Source: Adhaeretor mobilis (GTDB lineage: Bacteria > Planctomycetota > Planctomycetia > Pirellulales > Lacipirellulaceae). From it: a DNA stretch of 64,000 bases. Below, piece after piece: positions 32,276 to 41,347 of this stretch. The stretch lies in the NCBI RefSeq assembly GCF_007741515.1, contig NZ_CP036263.1, forward strand, positions 4,823,178 through 4,887,177, in the 5' to 3' direction. The notes beneath the pieces were generated by a model. The model saw only the letters and a list, made by a program, of their open reading frames with translations. It was not told where the DNA came from and did not search any database. Every line of letters begins with the position of its first letter. Within the stretch, counting starts at the first letter, position 1. Position numbers and translations under genes: made by a program.

Positions 32276-33064
32276 CTATCCCAGCCAGATCGACATCAGG
32301 CCGGCACGATTATTAACCCCAAATTTCCGGTAGATGCCGGTGATATAATTGTGCGTGGTGGAAGGTGCTCGATTGATGTCCTGCGCAATTTCTTTTTCCG
32401 TTTTCCCGGTTAAGAGCAGCAGCACGATCGAACGCTCGTTGTCACTAAGCACCTCGTCGCCAACCAACAGCCCATGACTTAGAAACAACCTGCGCTGAAA
32501 CCAACGCACGCTGCGTATTGCGGTGCCGACGAGATTGGCCTGCTCCTGATTGAATCGTTTATCGCCGCCGGCAAGCTCAAAGCAGAAGCAAGACTCCGTG
32601 TCGTCGTTCACTGGCGTAACTACATACAACCGATCAGTCAGGCCATAGGGCATTTGATACTTCTCAAAATGCTCGGACTGCTCGTATTCGCTGAGGTCGA
32701 CTAATTCGCGTAACAGGCGAATGCGAAATTGGCCTGCCTCGCGCATGATGGCAATCGAAGCAGCACCGACCGTCTCTGCAAGGTGCTGATTTTCGAGGAG
32801 TTCTTCCCGTTTATCTTGGTAGACCTCGGGCAATTTGTAAGGCTCATGGACGCGCACGCGCCAACCGCCCAACGGATCCTGGGCCGCGAATTTGCCATGA
32901 GCAACGCGCAGCAGCCCACACCAATAGGCGAAGTCGGCCTCAAGCCAATCGGCAAGCGTCTTCATGAGATGAGCATTTGCTGCGGAAGCTTCGTTGGGAG
33001 CAAATGCTTCCAAATCGTCCCAAAGCTGGACCAGCTTGTCAAAAACTACAGGCGAGAAATCCAT
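32276..33064 (-). CDS. LuxR-type transcriptional regulator
   Basis: The C-terminal ~60 residues form a GerE/LuxR helix-turn-helix: LSDNERSIVLLLLTGKTEKE, then IAQDINRAPSTTHNYITGIY with the recognition helix, and RKFGVNNRAGLM. The N-terminal ~200 residues are not a receiver domain, since no phosphorylatable Asp pattern is visible; they may be a GAF-like sensor. I chose ATG 33064; a TTG at 33100 in frame would add 12 residues. The gene lies 164 bases upstream of the double PEP-CTERM gene on the same strand, so it could control it or be co-transcribed with it. Confidence 0.85.
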   Translation of the reverse strand: MDFSPVVFDKLVQLWDDLEAFAPNEASAANAHLMKTLADWLEADFAYWCGLLRVAHGKFAAQDPLGGWRVRVHEPYKLPEVYQDKREELLENQHLAETVGAASIAIMREAGQFRIRLLRELVDLSEYEQSEHFEKYQMPYGLTDRLYVVTPVNDDTESCFCFELAGGDKRFNQEQANLVGTAIRSVRWFQRRLFLSHGLLVGDEVLSDNERSIVLLLLTGKTEKEIAQDINRAPSTTHNYITGIYRKFGVNNRAGLMSIWLG

Positions 33065-33515
33065 AGTGACATAGAGTAAGCCTGATTGCTTGCACGTCAA
33101 CTACCGGGATATTCCCACCTGCAACTAGCCGAGGAATTCAAACCGACGCGAGCTTTGCCATTTACTTCCGTCTGGCGACTGCATCAACCGATACAGATGG
33201 CGGTTTGTGCTAACTCGCAGCGGTGTCGATGACTTTACACAGTTACCCAGCGAATCAGATTCTTTACTGTGCAAATCACGAATAGCAAACCAGAGGCACA
33301 ATCTCCTCTGGTGGCTTAGCTCAAACTACTTTTCGGCTAGGCAAAACGGCACTGGCACTGTTGCTTACCACCTTTGGGCTGCTCACGTTGTCTACGCGGC
33401 GGAAGCGTGTCTAGCGATCTGATCAGGCATCGAATCTTCCTACTTTCTCACGCCCATAGCCAGAGACGGTCACTTCCTATTAGCCCTTGTCTTTCGTCAG
33501 CGTGCACACCCGCCG
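33065..33515. other. Intergenic region between nnrD and the LuxR gene
   Basis: About 450 bases. No coding frame, RNA or repeat was recognised. It should contain the promoter of the LuxR-type gene. Confidence 0.5.
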
Positions 33516-34394
33516 CTAGAGCATCATTGCTAGAGACAGGAAGTCGAGCAAGTCGCTAGAGACGAGCGAAGTCTCGCCGAGTTTGTCTGCCGCTAGGTCC
33601 CCCGCTCTGCCGTGGACATGTACCGCTAGTCGAGCGGCTTCCCACGGATGCATCCCCTGCGCGGCGAACGCGGCAACCACTCCTGTCAGGCAGTCGCCTG
33701 TACCGCCGGTGGCCATCCCTGGGTTGCCGGTTTCATTCACGGCATAGCGCTGAGTGTCTGCGACGACGGTGCCTTGGCCTTTGAGGACGACGATGGTGTT
33801 GCCGCTGGAATCCTTCTTGGCGAAGTCGATGGCACTAGCGATGCGGTCCTCTTGGGAATGAGGTGCCGCGCTACTTGCGAGGCGAGCAAACTCGCCGGGG
33901 TGGGGCGTGAGGATTCTTGGACCGGCGGGGGCGTCCATCAATTGCGGTGCGCGTTCAAGCAGTTGTGCTAGCGCGTTCAAGCCGTCCGCGTCGAGCACCA
34001 GAGGGCGCGGCACGTCGCGGTAGAGTTGGCCGACGAGCTCGGTGACGCCTTCGCTTTGCCCCAGACCGGGGCCGATGGCCCACGCGTCGTAGTGTTCGCG
34101 CACGCCGGCTAGCTCCATGACGTTGGCCAGATCGACAATGCCGTACTCGTCTTCCATCAACGGAATCGTGGTGTAGCAAGGTGAGTACGTGGCGACGGTG
34201 GGTTGAATGCCAACCGGCGAAGCAACGGTCACCAATCCTGCGCCACCTCGCAGCGCCGCCATGCCGGAAAGGCCGGCCGCACCCGCCATTCCGCGCGAGC
34301 CAGCGATGACCAGCACGCGACCGAAGTCGCCTTTGTGCGCGGCAGCGTCGCGTTGGGGGAGCGTTGGTAGGGGTTGGTCGGTGGCGTTTTGCAT
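33516..34394 (-). CDS. nnrD: ADP/ATP-dependent NAD(P)H-hydrate dehydratase
   Basis: Repairs damaged hydrated NAD(P)H by ATP- or ADP-driven dehydration. This is the stand-alone C-terminal (YjeF-C, ribokinase-like) domain. Clear motifs are HKGDFGRVLVIAGSRGMAGA near residue 20, AIGPGLGQ near 106, LDADGLNAL near 133, LTPHPGEFARL near 158 and NPGMATGGTGDCLTGVVAAF near 235. The epimerase domain found fused in many bacteria is absent. The gene follows larB by 39 bases and is probably in the same transcript. Confidence 0.95.
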   Translation of the reverse strand: MQNATDQPLPTLPQRDAAAHKGDFGRVLVIAGSRGMAGAAGLSGMAALRGGAGLVTVASPVGIQPTVATYSPCYTTIPLMEDEYGIVDLANVMELAGVREHYDAWAIGPGLGQSEGVTELVGQLYRDVPRPLVLDADGLNALAQLLERAPQLMDAPAGPRILTPHPGEFARLASSAAPHSQEDRIASAIDFAKKDSSGNTIVVLKGQGTVVADTQRYAVNETGNPGMATGGTGDCLTGVVAAFAAQGMHPWEAARLAVHVHGRAGDLAADKLGETSLVSSDLLDFLSLAMML

Positions 34395-34433
34395 AGTGAA
34401 TATTGTGAGTAGTCGGCAGTGGGCAGGGTTCAG

Positions 34434-35168
34434 TTAGTGCGCCGGGGCATCCTGCCCCTGCATTGAGTCGTGTTTCTGGGTTGCTACTAATCCAGCTAGA
34501 TACCCGCCTTTGAAGCCGGCGTCGATGTTCACCACGGCGACGTTGCTCGCGCAGCTGTTAAGCATGGAGAGCAATGCCGCGATGCCGCCGAGGTTGGCTC
34601 CGTAGCCTACGCTCGTCGGCACAGCGAATATCGGGCAGGCGACGTAGCCGCCAACGACGCTGGGTAGTGCGCCTTCCATGCCGGCTACGACGACTAGCGC
34701 ATCGGCGTTCTCGAATTCTGCGAGCCGCTCAGGCAATCGGTGCGGGCCGGCGACGCCCACATCGTGGACCATGCTCACACGTGCGCCCATCCAAAGGAGC
34801 GTCTGGTGGGCTTCTTCAGCGACGGGCAAATCGCTTGTGCCGGCAGAGATCACTACGACGTTGCCTTTGGCCTGGGCGTCCGGCAGATCGTCTCCGATTC
34901 GCAAGGTGCGGGCCGTGGAATCGTACATCATTTCTGGCAGCAGCTGCGAGATCTCGTTTGCTTTTGCCAAATCAATTCGAGTTGCCAGCACGCGCTCGCC
35001 GCGACTGCGTAGTTCCGAAGCGATCTGAGCGATGGTTTCGGCCGTTTTCCCCTCGCCGTAGATGACCTCTGGGAATCCGCAGCGGCGGGTGCGGTCGAGA
35101 TCGATAGAGGCGCTTGCCAATTGGAGGGTAGCCTTCTGGTCAGTTTTTTTGGATTCGTCTCGTGGCAT
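34434..35168 (-). CDS. larB: Nickel-pincer cofactor biosynthesis carboxylase LarB
   Basis: LarB carboxylates and hydrolyses nicotinic acid adenine dinucleotide in the first step of the nickel-pincer cofactor of lactate racemase-type enzymes. The AIR-carboxylase-like domain is clear: FPEVIYGEGKT near residue 32, VVVISAGTSDLPVAEEA near 115, VGVAGPHRLPERL near 148 and PTSVGYGANLGGIAALLSML near 198. ATG 35168 gives 244 residues, close to the family length; the GTG at 35252 would add 28 residues unlike the family. larC and larE are not in the window. It is head-to-head with the next gene, 131 bases apart. Confidence 0.93.
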   Translation of the reverse strand: MPRDESKKTDQKATLQLASASIDLDRTRRCGFPEVIYGEGKTAETIAQIASELRSRGERVLATRIDLAKANEISQLLPEMMYDSTARTLRIGDDLPDAQAKGNVVVISAGTSDLPVAEEAHQTLLWMGARVSMVHDVGVAGPHRLPERLAEFENADALVVVAGMEGALPSVVGGYVACPIFAVPTSVGYGANLGGIAALLSMLNSCASNVAVVNIDAGFKGGYLAGLVATQKHDSMQGQDAPAH

Positions 35169-35299
35169 TCCTAGAGTGTAGCGAATTGAAGTGTGGGGCG
35201 TAACACAGTAGGCATTAGGTAGGTTTGGTACACTTATCTTAGGCGACCCCACGGCCTGCGCTGGGGGCTACTCACGACTATTCCTATGGGGCGAACTGT

Positions 35300-36100
35300 T
35301 TGTCATCTTCAATTAATACCACCCGCATCGCGCTCTTCGGTGGCGTTTATAGCAACTATTTGGCTCTGGAAGCGACGCTGGTAGATGCGCGCAACCGAGG
35401 TGTCGATGCCGTCTATTGCTTGGGCGACTTTGGTGCTTTTGGGCCTTACCCGGATCGCGCGCTCGAATTGCTGCGTGAGAACAATGTGGCTTGCTTGCAG
35501 GGCAACTACGACGATTCGATTGGCAACGAGTTGGAGGATTGCCAGTGCGGGTATACGGACCCACGCGACAATCACTTCGCGCAACTGAGTTACGATTACA
35601 CGCTGGCGAACACATCGGCCGATCACAAGGCCTGGATGCGCACGCTACCACCGACGCGACGATTGGACTTGGGTGGTCGTACTGCCCTGCTCTGCCATGG
35701 TAGTCCACGGCGAGTGAATGAGTTTCTTTGGGAGAGCACGACGAGCACGCACTTCCTCGACTCGCTGGCCGCTGAGTATGAGGCGGATCTCATGCTCGTA
35801 ACGCACACGGGAATCAAATGGCAACGAGAACTCGCCAGTGGGAAGCAGTTTGTGAACGTCGGCGTACTCGGACGTCCTGAGAATGATGGCACGACGAATG
35901 TTTGGTATACCCTTCTGGAAGTCGCGAATGACATCGTGAGCGCAAAGTTCGTTCCCGTAGCGTACGATCAAGAGCTGCTCGCACGCGAAATGCGTGCTGA
36001 GCAACTTCCCGAAGAATTCGTAGAAGCTATTCTCACCGGTTGGTGGACTACTTGCCTAGAAGTGCTACCGAGTAAGGAGCGCCGGCGGGGGCGATTTTGA
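35300..36100 (+). CDS. Metallophosphatase-fold protein with altered metal motifs
   Basis: It follows the calcineurin-like phosphoesterase plan of small bacterial enzymes. The first motif, normally SDIHGN, reads GGVYSN, so the metal-binding Asp and His are gone. The second (CLGDFGAFGPYP) is normal, the third is GNYD in place of GNHD, the fourth (LCHGSPR) is normal, and the last reads THTG where GHTH is usual. It could be inactive, have changed metal use, or be a binding protein. The start appears to be TTG 35300; the ATG at 35286 is in another frame. There is no signal peptide, so it is cytoplasmic. Confidence 0.75.
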   Translation: MSSSINTTRIALFGGVYSNYLALEATLVDARNRGVDAVYCLGDFGAFGPYPDRALELLRENNVACLQGNYDDSIGNELEDCQCGYTDPRDNHFAQLSYDYTLANTSADHKAWMRTLPPTRRLDLGGRTALLCHGSPRRVNEFLWESTTSTHFLDSLAAEYEADLMLVTHTGIKWQRELASGKQFVNVGVLGRPENDGTTNVWYTLLEVANDIVSAKFVPVAYDQELLAREMRAEQLPEEFVEAILTGWWTTCLEVLPSKERRRGRF

Positions 36101-36132
36101 TCTTCAGGCGATTCCTTCAAATGCACTCATAT

Positions 36133-36229
36133 CGCTTGCGGCTTAGCGGCGTTAAAGGAACGTGTGAGACATCGTGAGACGTGAGTAATCCCTGGACGTG
36201 CTGGCGGGCTCTGCTAAGCCGCAAGCGGC
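36133..36229. repeat. GCCGCTTGCGGCTTAGC inverted-repeat element, copy 2
   Basis: Left arm CGCTTGCGGCTTAGC (36133-36147) and right arm GCTAAGCCGCAAGCGGC (36213-36229) enclose 65 bases. The right arm supplies the last codons and stop of the ExeA-like gene on the minus strand, exactly as copy 1 does for a glycosyltransferase gene. The inner sequences of the copies are unrelated. Confidence 0.8.
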
Positions 36230-37041
36230 GTGGTGCCGACCAGCTCGTCGCGTACCGCTTGCAGTGTTTCTGCATCAATAGTGGGGCGCTCATTGGCAAA
36301 ACCAACCAGCAACGCCAGATCGCACAGACGATTGATCCGCCGGGGCACGCCGCCTGTGAGTTGGTGGGCGGCTAATAAGGCATCAACGGCAAAGATTTCT
36401 CGCGAAGCGCCGGCCGCTTGCAGGCGTTGCTCGATGTATTGGCAGGTTTCTTCCGAGTCGAGCGGTTCGAGGGTTGCCTTCGCATCGAGGCGTTCTTCCA
36501 GTGCTCCGAAGCGAGCAATGGCCGGTAGTAGAGCCGGCTGGCCGACTAGTAGTAGCGTAAACAGCGGTTGGCCGGCGTCGTTGAGATTGAGCAGCAAACG
36601 TAGCGGTTCCAGCAGACCTGTATCTTCGAGCAGGTGAGCTTCGTCAATCACAACGACGGCGTGACGTTCTTGCTGGGCATTGGTATTGAGCACGTAGTTC
36701 AAACGCCGCAAACTTTCCTCGACCGTGTAACGCGGATCGGACGCCGGTGGGGCGCCAAGTTGTTCGGCCAAGTACACTAGCAAATCGCGCTCGGTCATTT
36801 GTGGGAACACGACTTCTACGAACGGTCGATATGCCTCGCCTGCCTGCCTGCGCAACTCAGCAATTAGCTGGGTCTTGCCCACACCGGTGGGACCAGCGAG
36901 CAAAGCGGCAGCGCGCCGACTCTCTAGTGCGTATCGTAACTTGTGCAGCACGGCTTGGTGCGAAGCACACGAGAAGAAGAAGCCTTCGTCACAACGCGGC
37001 TCGAAAGGTTTCGCTGCAAGTTGCCAGTAGTCTTGGTACAT
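36214..37041 (-). CDS. ExeA-like AAA ATPase of an exopolysaccharide system
   Basis: MYQDYWQLAAKPFEP at the start, P-loop LLAGPTGVGKTQLI near residue 52, Walker B AVVVIDEAHLLED near 128, and the C-terminal GGVPRRINRLCDLALLVGF near 234 mark the ExeA/AAA_22 group. It includes the ATPase that accompanies XrtA/PEP-CTERM and other exopolysaccharide loci. ATG 37041 is preferred; the upstream start at 37086 adds 15 unusual residues. The last residues PLAA come from a dispersed repeat. It is downstream of, and probably in one transcript with, the CpsD-like and membrane protein genes. Confidence 0.85.
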   Translation of the reverse strand: MYQDYWQLAAKPFEPRCDEGFFFSCASHQAVLHKLRYALESRRAAALLAGPTGVGKTQLIAELRRQAGEAYRPFVEVVFPQMTERDLLVYLAEQLGAPPASDPRYTVEESLRRLNYVLNTNAQQERHAVVVIDEAHLLEDTGLLEPLRLLLNLNDAGQPLFTLLLVGQPALLPAIARFGALEERLDAKATLEPLDSEETCQYIEQRLQAAGASREIFAVDALLAAHQLTGGVPRRINRLCDLALLVGFANERPTIDAETLQAVRDELVGTTPLAA

Positions 37042-37111
37042 TCTTTGGCTTCTCGATTGTGCGTTCTTGGGATGAGGGACTGGCAATTCGATTCGATGGC
37101 ATCCAGGCCTG

Positions 37112-38044
37112 TTAACCGGCTGCGGCCAACGGAATTGAACTGGTTGCTTGGTTTTCTAGTGTGCCGAGTGTGACTGCGGCGATACTAGGCGTGAGACGAT
37201 CGAGCTGTCCGGCGTTGGCAATGGTCGCGGCAGCGTCGGGTGTGGCGAGCAAGGCTGCGTCGAGTCGGCACTGGCGGGCAATCGTTTCTGCGAAGCCAGC
37301 TTGCTGCACGTTTGACAGCGAGCCGAGGTCTACGAGCACCAGATCATAGTGATAGCGCAACACGCCAGCGGTGACTGAGGTGTGAATCGAATCAAGCTGA
37401 GCAGCCGCGCGTAAGCCGCCACGTACTAGCGGCAAGAGTGTAATGCCATCGTTGATCGATGCAACGGTAGCTTCCGCCAGCGGGGTTTCTCCCGAGAGCA
37501 CATTCTCCCAACCGAGATCGACTTCCAATCCCAGTTGCGATGCAAGGCCGGGCGAGCTGAAATTGCCGTCAACGATGGCGATTGATTTTCCAGCAGTGGT
37601 AAGCGTACGAGCAACACTCAGTAGTAGCGTCGTGCAGCCGACGCCTTCTGAGGTGCCAGCAATGCCGACGACGGTCCTGCCCTGGTCTGTGGCTACCGCA
37701 AGTGTTTCGTGAAGTTGCTGCCAGTGTGGTGCGCCACTAGAGGTAAGTTCGTCGCAGACTGGGGACCACGCAAACGCATCGACTTCCAACCCGGGCTGGA
37801 ACCTCGCTTCGACCGTGCTGGGTTGTGGTGCAAACGAGGAAAGCGGCTTGCGCTCCGTTGCCGGCAGCTCGGTTCGCTCAACCCGTTGAGGTGGCGGCGC
37901 TAGCGGCAGTGTGGCCGGGAATGTCGCCTCGGCAGATGATGGCACGGGTGCCGCTACAGGTGTCGGTGTCGGCTCAACGGCTCGGGCTGACTGCTCGGTG
38001 CGATCTTGATAGGCACGGATAAACGCTTGATCGAGGGTGCTCAT
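37112..38044 (-). CDS. CpsD/MinD-like ATPase with non-standard P-loop
   Basis: The first ~110 residues are Pro/Ala-rich and probably disordered. The domain after them has the fold order of BY-kinase/MinD ATPases: TVVGIAGTSEGVGCTTLLLS near 130, SIAIVDGNFSSPGLASQLGL near 155, and YDLVLVDLGSL near 232. The P-loop reads EGVGCTT, with Cys where the catalytic Lys of GKT/S is normally found. The protein may thus bind nucleotide weakly or act as a regulator of polysaccharide chain length. No Tyr-rich tail is seen. Neighbours are the ExeA-like ATPase (70 bases) and a single-pass membrane protein (44 bases). Confidence 0.75.
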   Translation of the reverse strand: MSTLDQAFIRAYQDRTEQSARAVEPTPTPVAAPVPSSAEATFPATLPLAPPPQRVERTELPATERKPLSSFAPQPSTVEARFQPGLEVDAFAWSPVCDELTSSGAPHWQQLHETLAVATDQGRTVVGIAGTSEGVGCTTLLLSVARTLTTAGKSIAIVDGNFSSPGLASQLGLEVDLGWENVLSGETPLAEATVASINDGITLLPLVRGGLRAAAQLDSIHTSVTAGVLRYHYDLVLVDLGSLSNVQQAGFAETIARQCRLDAALLATPDAAATIANAGQLDRLTPSIAAVTLGTLENQATSSIPLAAAG

Positions 38045-38088
38045 GATGCGTGTCGCTGCGTGATTATTTGGACGAATGATCTAAACGC

Positions 38089-38961
38089 TTAACGTGATTT
38101 CGGTGTTGGTCGTTGTGCCATTTCCGTGGCCGTACGAATGCGTACGCCGGAAAGATAGTCCGACGAGTAGCCGGTCGAAGCGTAGCCCTGGCTCGGATCG
38201 GCCGGTGGCAAGGGTGCCAACGTTGCGTTTTGTGCAGTTGCACCAGCGGGCTGTTCTGCACTGGGTGCTGCCTTTTTCGGCTCCGCAAGTACAAAGCTAG
38301 GCGAGAACGGTTCGTTTGCCTCAGATGAGACTGGCTGTTCTTGTTTGGGCTCGGTAGTCCACTGCGGCTGGTAGTTTAAATCGAAGCCATCGTTGGCCAC
38401 GTAGTCCGTCGCCAAAGGGGGCCCGTCGTATTCCCCGTTGTTCGCATTCAGCCATCCCAGCAAACCTGCCGCAAGCAGCAATGCCGCCGCCATGATGAGG
38501 CCAGAATGTGGCATAATCGCCTCGTGCATCCTGAAAATGCGACTGGCGAGTGTGACCTTCGGAGTGTGTTGCTGCCCACCAGAGGAAGACTCGCTCACAC
38601 AGCGGCGTTCTTTGGACGCACGCCGTTCGCTCGATGGATCGATGTCTAGCGACTCGGCAATACTCACATTCGGAAGCGAGTAAGGTTGCGGTTCTTCCAA
38701 TGGCGCACTGACCGCAACCGCTTCGGCGGCCCGCAATGTCTCCGACACAGCGTGCCCCGACAATGTAGGATTCGATTGAGAGCCTACAGCAACCGGAGCG
38801 TCGCCGACTCGTGGAATGCGCGCGAGCACTGGCAGCGATCTGGTGCGAGCCGTCTCTATGGCATCACCAACGGAGGTAGAATCAGCGGCAGTCGTTGTGC
38901 GTGGTTTCAAGTTGAAGCTTCCCTCGCTGCGCGACCTTTTGTGATGAAGGCCGCTTAGCAA
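38089..38961 (-). CDS. Single-pass membrane protein of the exopolysaccharide group
   Basis: A 290-residue protein with a long polar N-terminal region, one membrane helix near residues 152-170 (GLIMAAALLLAAGLLGWL), and a Pro/Ala/Gln-rich C-terminal region outside. No domain was recognised. Its place as first gene of a tight three-gene run with the CpsD-like and ExeA-like ATPases suggests it is an anchor or periplasmic linker of that complex, but this is inference from position only. Confidence 0.6.
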   Translation of the reverse strand: MLSGLHHKRSRSEGSFNLKPRTTTAADSTSVGDAIETARTRSLPVLARIPRVGDAPVAVGSQSNPTLSGHAVSETLRAAEAVAVSAPLEEPQPYSLPNVSIAESLDIDPSSERRASKERRCVSESSSGGQQHTPKVTLASRIFRMHEAIMPHSGLIMAAALLLAAGLLGWLNANNGEYDGPPLATDYVANDGFDLNYQPQWTTEPKQEQPVSSEANEPFSPSFVLAEPKKAAPSAEQPAGATAQNATLAPLPPADPSQGYASTGYSSDYLSGVRIRTATEMAQRPTPKSR

Positions 38962-39124
38962 TTGCTAGCACTGTCCGCGCATACCAGAGGCGGCTCACCT
39001 TGAGAGTATCGGTAACGATTGGGCCGACCTTGAGGGTTGCCGAAGGATGGAGGCAGAAAGAACGGCGAGGTGCTAGCAGAAGTTCAAGAAATTCAGGCGA
39101 TCCGGGAGCGTCGCGGCGGGAAAT

Positions 39125-41347
39125 CTAGCTTACCGAAGGAGAAAGATCAGCCGGCGTTCGCGGGGCGGCTTGCAATTGCTCGGCCAAGAACTTCGAGAGC
39201 GTAGCCGGCGTGGGGTGGCTCCAGGCGACGTCAGGTGTGAGGAGCAGGCCGAGGGCTCGCTCGAATTCTAGGCTGAGCTCGATGGACGTCATCGAATCCA
39301 TACCCAGCTCCGCAAAAGGCGTATCGCCGGAAATTTCGCAGTTGGTGGCTTCAACTTTGGTGGCTAGCAGTGCGAGCATCCAAGTTGTGACTGCAGCGTG
39401 AAGTTCCTCGGGCGGCATGGTGCCGATCGAATCCAGAAAGTCGGGCTCCAAGGATGCTGGCTTCGGTGCGGCGGCATGCCCACATTGCCCACTCCCGACA
39501 GAGCCGCTCAATGGTGATGCAGCCAAGGTAGACCGCCATTGGGCTAGAATTTTGAAGCCGTCCTCAAGGTACAGTTCGCGACAGTAGGAGCGCTTCACCT
39601 TGCCGCTGGTCGTGAGCGGCAAGCTAACTGGTTGAATGAGTAGGATGGCGTGCGGATCGATTTCATGCTGCTGGACTATAGCTGTCCGAATGGCCTGGAG
39701 AGCTTCGTCGAGATTTCCGCGGCGATGTTCGCGCTGGACTTGATGCACAACAACGAGTTGCTCGCTACCGTCGGTCGCAACGTCAAAGGCGGCGCCAGTG
39801 TCTACCGCAACATGTGAATCGGTGGCGGTTCGCTCGATATCTTGCGGGTAATGATTGCGACCGCGGATGATAATGACATCCTTGATGCGGCCCGTGATGA
39901 ATAGTTCAGGCTGGTCGCTCTCGGCCTGGGCATTGTCAGCATCACCCACATTGAAGAATCCTAGGTCTCCGGTGCGCACGAACGGGTCGGTGGAGCCCGC
40001 GAGAGTAGCCGCAAATGTGGAACAGTTCTCGACCGAGCGTCCCCAGTAACCGTTTGCGACCGATTTGCCGCTGACCCAGACCTCACCGATCTCGCCAAGA
40101 GGTAGCTCGGTTTGAGTTGCTGGATCGACGATGAGCACCTGTTGATCGCCGAGGGCACGACCGCAACCGACAAGTTGCTTCGTGTCATTCGCCTCGGCAG
40201 AACCCTGTGTGGATACGACTTTGCGACGGGTGAGCGCTTCGCGGCTTACGTTCAGCACGATCGGTTCTTTATCTCGCTGGCCTCCGGTAACTTGAAGAGT
40301 TGCCTCAGCAAGTCCGTAGCAGGGGTAGAAGGCGCTCGATCGGAATCCGGCTGGCGCGAAGGCTGTTGCGAAGCGTTCAATCGTGCCCGCGTCAATAGGC
40401 TCGGCACCGCAAAAGGCAATATCCCAGCGACTTAAGTCGAGCGCGGCACGTTGTTCCTGCGTGGTTTTCTCAACACACAGATCGTAAGCAAAATTCGGCG
40501 CGCCGCTAATCGAAGCGCCGCTACTGGAAAGCGAATCAAGCCAGGCTATCGGACTTCGTAAGAACGCTGCCGGTGCCATCAATCGACTGGTACCACCAAC
40601 GAACAGGGGAGTCAGAACTCCGCCAATCAGTCCCATATCGTGGTAGGCAGGTAGCCAGAAGCAACACTCCTGGACTGGCTGATCAAGTTGTCCGTCGTCT
40701 AGCCCGAACCCTTCGCGTATGGTCAACAGATTGTGAATGACGTTGCCATGCGAAACCACTACCCCACGCGGCTGGGAGGTCGATCCGGAAGTGTATTGGA
40801 GGAATGCTGCGTCGGATTCTTGCGGATGATGGAGATCGAATGCTGTTGTGACCTCTACTTGAGTGTCGGTCGGCAACCAATCGAGAGTTCGCACGGTCTC
40901 GGATTGTTCATCTAGCTTCAAGAGCCCCAGCGCATCGGCGGTGGTGAGCGCCACTTTGGGTGTGCAGTCTTCGGCAATGACGTCGAGCCTGGGTAACGGA
41001 CGACGCGGTTTGGGATAGGTGGCCGGTACGGGAACCAAGCCGGCGTAAAGCAACCCGAAGAACCCGGCAATGAATTCCAAGCCGGGCGGATAGACCAGCA
41101 TGGCACGCTCGCCCGGCTGGTACTTCCTCTGCAGTTCGGACCCGATTAATCGAGCTTTGGCGTCGAGATCGCCGTAGGTCCACACAATTTCCTCGCCTGA
41201 GTCGCCAGCGAAGCGATAGGCAACACGCTGTGGATGCTGCTTGGCTCGCTGGACGAGCAGACCGGTGAGGGTTTGCGGCGCGTCAAGCGTTGCGTTGGCC
41301 GTGCTCATGGTGCTGGTTCGTAGCGAATAGGGAGGTTGATAAGCCAT
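39125..41347 (-). CDS. Fatty acyl-AMP ligase fused to an acyl carrier domain
   Basis: Activates a fatty acid as acyl-AMP and loads it onto a phosphopantetheine arm. The adenylation domain has LQYTSGSTSQPRGVVVSHGN (P-loop-like A3 motif) near residue 185, ACFWLPAYHDMGLIGG-type sequence (CCFWLPAYHDMGLIGG) near 230, TGDLGFF near 455 and GRNHYPQDIE near 500, the last typical of the FAAL clade. The C-terminal ~90 residues form an acyl carrier domain with the attachment serine in LGMDSMTSIEL near 690. Starts at 41347 or 41308 are both possible; neither has a clear ribosome binding site. No polyketide synthase is adjacent. Confidence 0.92.
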   Translation of the reverse strand: MAYQPPYSLRTSTMSTANATLDAPQTLTGLLVQRAKQHPQRVAYRFAGDSGEEIVWTYGDLDAKARLIGSELQRKYQPGERAMLVYPPGLEFIAGFFGLLYAGLVPVPATYPKPRRPLPRLDVIAEDCTPKVALTTADALGLLKLDEQSETVRTLDWLPTDTQVEVTTAFDLHHPQESDAAFLQYTSGSTSQPRGVVVSHGNVIHNLLTIREGFGLDDGQLDQPVQECCFWLPAYHDMGLIGGVLTPLFVGGTSRLMAPAAFLRSPIAWLDSLSSSGASISGAPNFAYDLCVEKTTQEQRAALDLSRWDIAFCGAEPIDAGTIERFATAFAPAGFRSSAFYPCYGLAEATLQVTGGQRDKEPIVLNVSREALTRRKVVSTQGSAEANDTKQLVGCGRALGDQQVLIVDPATQTELPLGEIGEVWVSGKSVANGYWGRSVENCSTFAATLAGSTDPFVRTGDLGFFNVGDADNAQAESDQPELFITGRIKDVIIIRGRNHYPQDIERTATDSHVAVDTGAAFDVATDGSEQLVVVHQVQREHRRGNLDEALQAIRTAIVQQHEIDPHAILLIQPVSLPLTTSGKVKRSYCRELYLEDGFKILAQWRSTLAASPLSGSVGSGQCGHAAAPKPASLEPDFLDSIGTMPPEELHAAVTTWMLALLATKVEATNCEISGDTPFAELGMDSMTSIELSLEFERALGLLLTPDVAWSHPTPATLSKFLAEQLQAAPRTPADLSPSVS

